Source: Chloroflexota bacterium (GTDB lineage: Bacteria > Chloroflexota > Limnocylindria > Limnocylindrales > CSP1-4). Taken from it: a stretch of DNA of 10,409 nt. The position numbers and the translations under genes are program-made. Every line of letters begins with the position of its first letter. Position 1 is the stretch's first letter. The stretch lies in contig JAJYJR010000157.1 of NCBI GenBank assembly GCA_021789355.1, positions 1 to 10,409 of the forward strand, in the 5' to 3' direction. Positions 6,429-10,409 of the stretch are shown here, piece by piece. The notes under the pieces are model-generated. The model ran no database searches and had not been told where the DNA came from. It saw only the letters and a list, made by a program, of their open reading frames with translations.

Positions 6429-6490
6429 AACGGCCTCTGCTGCATCTTGTAGGTATGGTGGCCGTCGAGCGTCTGGAGGGATTGATCGGC

Positions 6491-7024
6491 GTGGACCCTG
6501 TCGCGTCAGGGGGGACCGAGGCCGAGCGAGGGGTGGCGTTCGAGCGGTTCTCGCAGAGCCGGCTCGAGCGCGCCTATCACCTGGCCAGCGTGATCCTCCG
6601 GGACGGCACGGACGCCGAGGATGCCGTGCACGACGCCGCGGTGCAGGCGTGGCTCCACTGGGGTGACATGCGCGAGCCGGCACGCCTGGATGCCTGGTTC
6701 GACCGCATCGTCGTGAACGAGTGCCGTGCGCACCTGCGTCGGCGGACCGTTCGCCTCCTGCCGATGGACTCGGACCCGCCGGGTCCCGATCCCTTCCGTG
6801 GGGTGGTGGACGGGGACGTCCTCAACCGGGCGCTGGCCACGCTCGACGCGGACCACCGCATCGCGGTCGTGCTGCGCTACGTCGCCGAGCTCACCCCCGC
6901 CGAGATCGCCGCCCGCACGGGCACGCGCGAGGGCACCGTGAAGTCTCGTCTCCATTACGCGCTGCGCCGGATGCGCTCCGTGCTCGATGACACCGAGCGC
7001 GCGAGCGCCGGAGGTTCGCGATGA
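6491..7024 (+). CDS. RNA polymerase ECF-type sigma factor (module 2)
   Basis: This is the paralogue of the gene at 2285. Region 2 spans about residues 17-88 (SRLERAYHLASVIL, DAEDAVHDAAVQAW, LDAWFDRIVVNECRAHLRRR). Region 4 spans about 112-172 (DADHRIAVVLRYVAELT, PAEIAARTGTREGTVKSRLH). Together these give a two-domain sigma factor of normal size (177 residues). GTG 6491 is chosen because GGAGGG (6475-6480) precedes it by 10 bases; ATG 6455 is a plausible alternative that adds twelve residues but has no clear ribosome site. The frame is open further upstream to 6356, but that part overlaps the promoter-like block and is not like a sigma N-terminus. The stop overlaps the next start as ATGA, so it is coupled to its membrane partner. 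It probably answers a different cue from module 1, because the partner's outer domain differs. Confidence 0.9.
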   Translation: MDPVASGGTEAERGVAFERFSQSRLERAYHLASVILRDGTDAEDAVHDAAVQAWLHWGDMREPARLDAWFDRIVVNECRAHLRRRTVRLLPMDSDPPGPDPFRGVVDGDVLNRALATLDADHRIAVVLRYVAELTPAEIAARTGTREGTVKSRLHYALRRMRSVLDDTERASAGGSR

Positions 7025-8898
7025 GCGACGAGCGCCTCGATCGCCAGATTCGGGCGGCGCTGGAGCGGGACGCGCGTCCGCTGCCGCCCGCCGTGCGTGC
7101 GCGACTCTCCGCCATCCCCGACGAGTTCCCCCGCGAGCGCCGATCGCGGGGGATCACGCAGATCTTCGCCGCGGCCGGGGCGCTCGCCGCCGTGCTCGTG
7201 CTCGCTGTGGCAGTCCTCGTCCTGGTGGGCCTGCACAACACGACGGTCGGCCCGGCGGCGAGCGCCACCCCTTCAGCTCCGGCGACCGCTCCCGCTGTCG
7301 TCGTGCCGGCCTCGCCGCCCGCGCCTTCGGCGACGGAGCCATCGCCTGCCGCATGGGCGGCGGCCTCGTCGGCGTCCCTCGCGGGCATGTCCCTGACCGA
7401 TGTCGTGCCATTTAGCGGCGGCTTTCTCGCCCTCGGGACGACCATTGGTCCGGTGACCGAGCACATCCTGACCTCGCCGAACGGCACCGACTGGACGCGC
7501 CACGAACCGGTTATCACACCCTCCGGCCCAGCGGGTCTCGACGCCGTGGCGCCGGCGGGCTCAGGGCTCATCGCGGTGGGTAGCACGGGGTACCCGTGCA
7601 GCACGGGGAAGGCCGCGGTCTTCACCTCGCTGGACGGGATCCACTGGACGGCGGTCGACCTGCCGGCACCGGTCACCGGCCAGTCGTTCTCGGCCCAGAA
7701 GATCGCGGCAGGCCCTGGCGGCTTCGTCGTCCTCGGCGGCTACGAGGGGTGCGTGGGGGGCTCTGGTTCGGGCGGTTCACCGGTCCCGCTGAACACGCCC
7801 CTGCTCTGGCACTCAGCGGACGGGCAGCACTGGAGCTTCGTCCGGTTCCCTGAGGCGAACGTGAACATCGGTGCCCTGGCCGCAGGCGGTCCCGGTTTCT
7901 TGCTCGGTGGTGACCTCCACGTCGGGCCGCGGCTGGACGCCGCGATCTGGACCTCCCGCGACGGCGTGACCTGGACGGCCGCGAACCCGCTCCCGGACAA
8001 CAAAGGCATGGGGGATGGCGGGCCGATGGATGTGAACACGATCGCTGCCGGACCCGACCGCATCATTGCCGTGGCGGGTCGGACGGGCTACCAACCGCAG
8101 GGTCGGATCTGGTCGTCGCAGGATGGCATCACCTGGCAGAAGGTCGCGGATTTGACCGCGCAGGATCCGCGCGTGCCGCTCGTGGCGTGGACACCGGCCG
8201 GGTTCGTGATGGCCGCGCTTGGAGGCAACACACCAGGCGTCTATGACCTCAGCCTCCGCTCATCCACCGACGGGGCGTCTTGGACCACCCTGTTCTCACT
8301 CCCGCCTGCCGACACCGCCGTCTCCGCGATCGCGGCCGATGGAGCTTCGATCGTCGTTGTCGGCACGTCGGGTCAGAATGCCCTGGTGGTGACCGGCCCG
8401 GCGGCGCTGGCGTCTTCCGCCGAGACGGCGCCTGCTCCGTGCACGACCGTGCAACTCCAGATCTCCACGGTGAACACGGGCGCGGCCGCCGGGACGGCGG
8501 GCGGCTGGCTGCGGTTCCTGAACGTGGGCAGTCAGCCCTGCTCGCTGCGCGGCTGGCCGACCGTCATCGGCGTGACCGCGGCGGGAGTGACCACGCGAGC
8601 CCGGAACGTGAACATGCTGCTCGACTCGCCGAACGTGCAAGGAACCCCGACCGTCACCCTCAACTCCGGCGACGACGCCTTCGCCGCGTTCGCCGGCGGC
8701 GACAACCCGGGGCCATCGATGACCACGTGCCCCCCACCGTTCACGACGCTCCGGGTCACCCCGCCCGGTGCCACGGGGTTTGTTACCGTGTCGGCCTGGA
8801 ACGCGGGGGACGGCGCCTACCTTGCCGCGTGTGCCGGGCTCGAGGTGACGATGGTCGTGCCGCGCTCGCTGGTGCCGTATGTCCCGCTCACGCCGTAG
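7021..8898 (+). CDS. Single-pass membrane protein with Asp-box-like propeller and C-terminal DUF4232 domain, probable sigma-factor partner (module 2)
   Basis: This 625-residue protein starts at ATG 7021, overlaps the sigma gene by 4 nt, and has GGAGG (7010-7014) ahead of it. Residues 1-45 are charged and begin MSDERLDRQIRAALE, clearly related to the start of the 2857 protein. Residues 46-70 are the membrane helix, at the same place as in that paralogue. About 71-115 is an Ala/Pro/Ser linker. From about 120 to 460 come six S-x-(D/N)-G-x-x-W motifs (for example TSLDGIHWTA, TSRDGVTWTA, SSQDGITWQK), resembling sialidase/BNR Asp-boxes and suggesting a six-bladed propeller outside the cell. From about C474 to the end is a DUF4232-like domain (CTTVQLQIS...NVGSQPCSLRGWP), usually found on secreted or lipid-anchored actinobacterial proteins. 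The catalytic residues of a sialidase are not evident. No zinc-binding anti-sigma motif is present. Sigma restraint is inferred from pairing. Confidence 0.87.
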   Translation: MSDERLDRQIRAALERDARPLPPAVRARLSAIPDEFPRERRSRGITQIFAAAGALAAVLVLAVAVLVLVGLHNTTVGPAASATPSAPATAPAVVVPASPPAPSATEPSPAAWAAASSASLAGMSLTDVVPFSGGFLALGTTIGPVTEHILTSPNGTDWTRHEPVITPSGPAGLDAVAPAGSGLIAVGSTGYPCSTGKAAVFTSLDGIHWTAVDLPAPVTGQSFSAQKIAAGPGGFVVLGGYEGCVGGSGSGGSPVPLNTPLLWHSADGQHWSFVRFPEANVNIGALAAGGPGFLLGGDLHVGPRLDAAIWTSRDGVTWTAANPLPDNKGMGDGGPMDVNTIAAGPDRIIAVAGRTGYQPQGRIWSSQDGITWQKVADLTAQDPRVPLVAWTPAGFVMAALGGNTPGVYDLSLRSSTDGASWTTLFSLPPADTAVSAIAADGASIVVVGTSGQNALVVTGPAALASSAETAPAPCTTVQLQISTVNTGAAAGTAGGWLRFLNVGSQPCSLRGWPTVIGVTAAGVTTRARNVNMLLDSPNVQGTPTVTLNSGDDAFAAFAGGDNPGPSMTTCPPPFTTLRVTPPGATGFVTVSAWNAGDGAYLAACAGLEVTMVVPRSLVPYVPLTP

Positions 8899-9045
8899 GG
8901 TCGGCTACCCCCGCGGTCCCTGCGTGGCTGAGCGCGCCCGATCCGCAGTCACGTTCTTGTCGCGTCTTGCGGAGCGCGGATGGAGTGCGGTCGACCGAAC
9001 ATCTCGGGGCCCGAGGGCCCAGACAGGCGATGCGCCCGATGGGCA

Positions 9046-9350
9046 TCACGCCGTGAATCGCAATGCGCGCCGGCGCCGGGCGTTCGGTCCCGGGTGATGG
9101 CGCACCTCGTGGCCGCGCTGGACGCGCGCGAGGCGCAGGGCAAGGATCTTGCGGGTCACGGCGAGCGATGCCCAGTTCGACGCCGAGGTCATCTCCGGCC
9201 GATGGCACAGCCCCTCGTCGCACGCGGCGACCGCCTCGAGCAGGTCGCTCTCCCGCCCCGGCCGGGTAGCGAACGCCACCTCGCGACGCAGATAGCCCAG
9301 GCTCACGATCTCGCCGGCGGCGAGGGCACCGACGCCGAGCGTCAGCCCCG
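9046..9350 (-). pseudogene. Possible decayed or small minus-strand gene, unrecognised
   Basis: The minus strand is open from 9639 to 9046. Over roughly 9121-9345 its third codon positions are nearly all G or C, the second about half, the first intermediate. That is the pattern of real coding DNA on this strand and is wrong for the plus strand. The translation there reads like protein (AAGEIVSLGYLRREVAFATR, then DLLEAVAACDEGLCHRPEM), while the parts before and after are Arg/Pro-rich. A GTG start giving MSLGYLRREV would make an 86-residue product, but no ribosome site is clear. I cannot assign a family. It could be a gene remnant or a small gene. Confidence 0.3.
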
Positions 9351-9353
9351 CGT

Positions 9354-9404
9354 CTGGTTCACCTGGACTCTCGAGAAGATCGCGGGAGCGGTCAACGGCC
9401 GCCG
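9354..9404 (-). repeat. Inverted relative of the 6378-6428 block
   Basis: On the minus strand this reads CCGTTGACCG near one end and AGTCCAGGTGAACCAG at the other, with the same total length and no gaps relative to 6378-6428. About three quarters of positions match, with differences concentrated in the middle. It has TTGACC followed 17 bases later by GAGAGT, so it could be a promoter pointing into the minus-strand coding-like stretch at 9046-9350. Confidence 0.4.
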
Positions 9405-9709
9405 CGGCAGGAGCGGGCGCTAGGCCCATCCGCGTGCGCGTACCATCTAGCCACTCACGAGGGAGCGATTGACCGGGGCGTTGCGACCGTCGGCGGTACC
9501 GATGCCGGCGAAATCTGCATGCACGGACGAGACAACCGGGGTGCGGGGCCGAGACCGCGGCACGCGATCCCCTATCGGGCGACCGGCGAGGTTTGGCCGA
9601 CTGGGCGACGTATCCGGGTGAGGAGCTGGTGCCGAGCATGTGGGACCTGGGCTGCTGACGTTGCGGTCGGCGGGCTGACTGTCACGGGCGTTCAGGGAAG
9701 CACGAACCA

Positions 9710-10246
9710 GTGATCACGGTCGACTATCTCGCGGTTCCGCTCGCTGTCCTGCTCCTCTGGTTCATCGTCCGGCGCAAGAGCACGCGGGTTGCCTTACTCG
9801 CCATCGTGGCAACGCTCCACCTGCTCGCGGTTCTGGACGTGGCGATTCTCCCGATACCGATCGACTCAACGCTCATGGCCGGACCGCGGGCGGCTCACAT
9901 CGGCCACGACAACCTCGTGCCGTTCGCCACGATCGTGCCGGCCATCGCCACTCGCTCGTCCAATGGGCTCGGCCAGCTTGTCGGCAACGTCGTGATGCTG
10001 ATGCCACTCGGACTCTACCTACCGCTCCTGTTGCCGGCCGCCAAGTCTTGGCCGGTTGTCGTGACCACTGGCCTTGGTGCGAGCCTCGCGGTGGAGGCGA
10101 TCCAGTTCTCCGTGTCACACTTCTGGTTGCGTTACTCCTATCGTTCGGCGGACATAGACGACGTGATCCTCAACACGATCGGAGTGGCGGTGGGATACGC
10201 AGGGGCGAAGGTCACGCTCGCTGTGCTGGCAACGAAGCGGGCGTGA
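9710..10246 (+). CDS. VanZ-family membrane protein
   Basis: This 178-residue protein has five hydrophobic helices (about residues 5-21, 27-49, 87-109, 114-134 and 151-176). It carries the VanZ signature: DNLVPF (67-72), GNVVMLMPLGLYLPLL (92-107), an E-x2-Q-F pair in helix 4 (E129, Q132), and RSADIDDVILNTIGVAVGY (145-163). VanZ itself gives low-level teicoplanin resistance in vancomycin-resistant enterococci by an unknown mechanism, but most family members are of unknown envelope-related function and there are no other van genes here. Resistance should therefore not be assumed. GTG 9710 is chosen because AGGGAAG (9694-9700) lies 9 bases upstream and the family's first helix follows at once. 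The gene appears to stand alone. Confidence 0.88.
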   Translation: MITVDYLAVPLAVLLLWFIVRRKSTRVALLAIVATLHLLAVLDVAILPIPIDSTLMAGPRAAHIGHDNLVPFATIVPAIATRSSNGLGQLVGNVVMLMPLGLYLPLLLPAAKSWPVVVTTGLGASLAVEAIQFSVSHFWLRYSYRSADIDDVILNTIGVAVGYAGAKVTLAVLATKRA

Positions 10247-10302
10247 AGCGCGCGTAAGGTCTGGTGGGCCGGCGCGTCGCGGATGTCGACGCCGGGCCAA
10301 GA

Positions 10303-10409
10303 CTGAGCACTTTCCGCCGGTCGAAATCTGAGCACCCCTGACCAGAGCGACTGGCACCCTCGCGCAAGCAGGAGCTTGCGGCGAGGGGAGAAGGAGTGCA
10401 TCAGGTGGA
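10303..10409 (+). mobile_element. Probable left end of an IS21-like insertion sequence (cut by window end)
   Basis: CTGAGCAC occurs twice as a direct repeat, 25 bases apart (10303-10310 and 10328-10335). Between them is an imperfect palindrome centred on CCGG (TTTC...GAAA, 10311-10326). IS21-family elements have multiple short repeats at each end that bind the transposase, followed by istA. A ribosome site AAGGAG (10391-10396) then leads to GTG 10405, which would be the first codon of a gene running off the window, presumably istA. GTG 10396 overlaps the ribosome site and is less likely. Only one end is present, so the family call rests on layout and recall of similar ends. Confidence 0.4.
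10357..10387. other. Strong stem-loop just upstream of the final start codon
   Basis: CCCTCGC (10357-10363) plus GCAAGC (10364-10369) pair with GCTTGC (10374-10379) plus GCGAGGG (10381-10387), with a 4-base AGGA loop and one bulged G at 10380. This gives 13 base pairs, all Watson-Crick. It ends three bases before the AAGGAG ribosome site. It has no T run. In insertion sequences, stems placed like this can shield the transposase gene from outside transcription; that role here is inference. Confidence 0.65.

Larger units (their letters stand above)
5974..6490. other. 517-base intergenic region upstream of sigma module 2
   Basis: No gene is supported here. It holds two features listed separately: a stem-loop copy of the 23-bp repeat (6292-6336) and a promoter-like 51-bp block (6378-6428). 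It also has two small perfect inverted repeats: ACGCC-GCC-GGCGT (6138-6150) and TCACGTCGTGA (6161-6171). Either could be an operator, but nothing in the sequence ties them to a regulator. Open frames on both strands at 6161-6452 are Arg/Pro/Ser-rich and look like chance. Confidence 0.45.
8899..9709. other. 811-base region without a confident gene
   Basis: Between the DUF4232 protein and the VanZ-like gene I see no gene that can be named. The region holds a possible decayed minus-strand gene (9046-9350) and a block related to 6378-6428 (9354-9404), both listed separately. A 64-codon plus-strand frame at 9519-9713 ends in a GTGA overlap with the VanZ-like start, but its residues are Arg/Gly-rich and its codon positions show no coding pattern. 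No strong terminator follows 8898; GGGT-CGGCT-ACCC just after the stop is only a 4-bp stem. Confidence 0.4.

Noticed and set aside
6356..6490. N-terminal extension of the second sigma factor
   Set aside because: It would read through the promoter-like block, has no sigma features, and both ATG 6455 and GTG 6491 are better starts.
9519..9713. Small gene overlapping the VanZ-like start by GTGA
   Set aside because: The three codon positions have similar GC, the residues are Arg/Gly-rich, and no ribosome site is evident; the overlap alone is weak evidence.
9710..10246. Glycopeptide resistance gene
   Set aside because: The VanZ family is broad and mostly unrelated to resistance, and no vanHAX or vanRS genes are present.

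Overview
The window is high-GC bacterial DNA with every confident gene on the plus strand. The mix suggests an uncultured soil or freshwater Chloroflexota (Limnocylindria-like) or an actinobacterium. It contains ECF sigma factors paired with single-pass, proline-linker, beta-propeller membrane proteins, a DUF4232 domain, a VanZ-like protein and promoters close to TTGACG / (T/G)ACA(C/G)T. The taxonomic assignment is inference from gene style, not from a marker gene.

Layout. Positions 1-38 are the last codons of an ABC-2 type permease. Next comes a 671-residue protein of unknown family (75-2090) with a Cys-rich N-terminal knuckle and an RNxxxH motif typical of HEPN domains. The first sigma module follows: an ECF sigma factor (2285-2860) overlapping by 4 nt a membrane protein with eight GWP repeats (2857-4647). 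Positions 4804-5028 are an orphan C-terminal fragment of a second ABC-2 permease. Its last 11 residues are identical to those ending at position 38, although the DNA differs at five synonymous sites. A degenerate tandem repeat of six units of about 23 bp starts at its 3' end (5019-5160).

A promoter candidate (5353-5381) precedes a small four-helix membrane protein (5413-5973) that is an internal duplication. A 517-base non-coding stretch holds a stem-loop copy of the 23-bp repeat and a 51-bp block that reads as a promoter. The second sigma module is an ECF sigma factor (6491-7024) overlapping by 4 nt a membrane protein with six Asp-box-like motifs and a C-terminal DUF4232 domain (7021-8898). 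About 810 bases without a confident gene follow. They hold a weak minus-strand coding signature and an inverted relative of the 51-bp block. A VanZ-family protein (9710-10246) comes next, and the window ends in what looks like the left end of an IS21-like insertion sequence.

How the parts relate. The two sigma/propeller pairs are clearly paralogous: same gene order, same 4-nt overlap, same start (MSDERL), and a transmembrane helix at the same residues (46-70). Their outer domains are different propellers. The simplest reading is two cell-surface signalling switches in which the membrane partner holds or releases its sigma factor. The ligand is unknown, and neither membrane protein has the zinc-binding anti-sigma motif. 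The other genes look unrelated. Repeats, gene fragments and an IS end suggest a region that has been rearranged.
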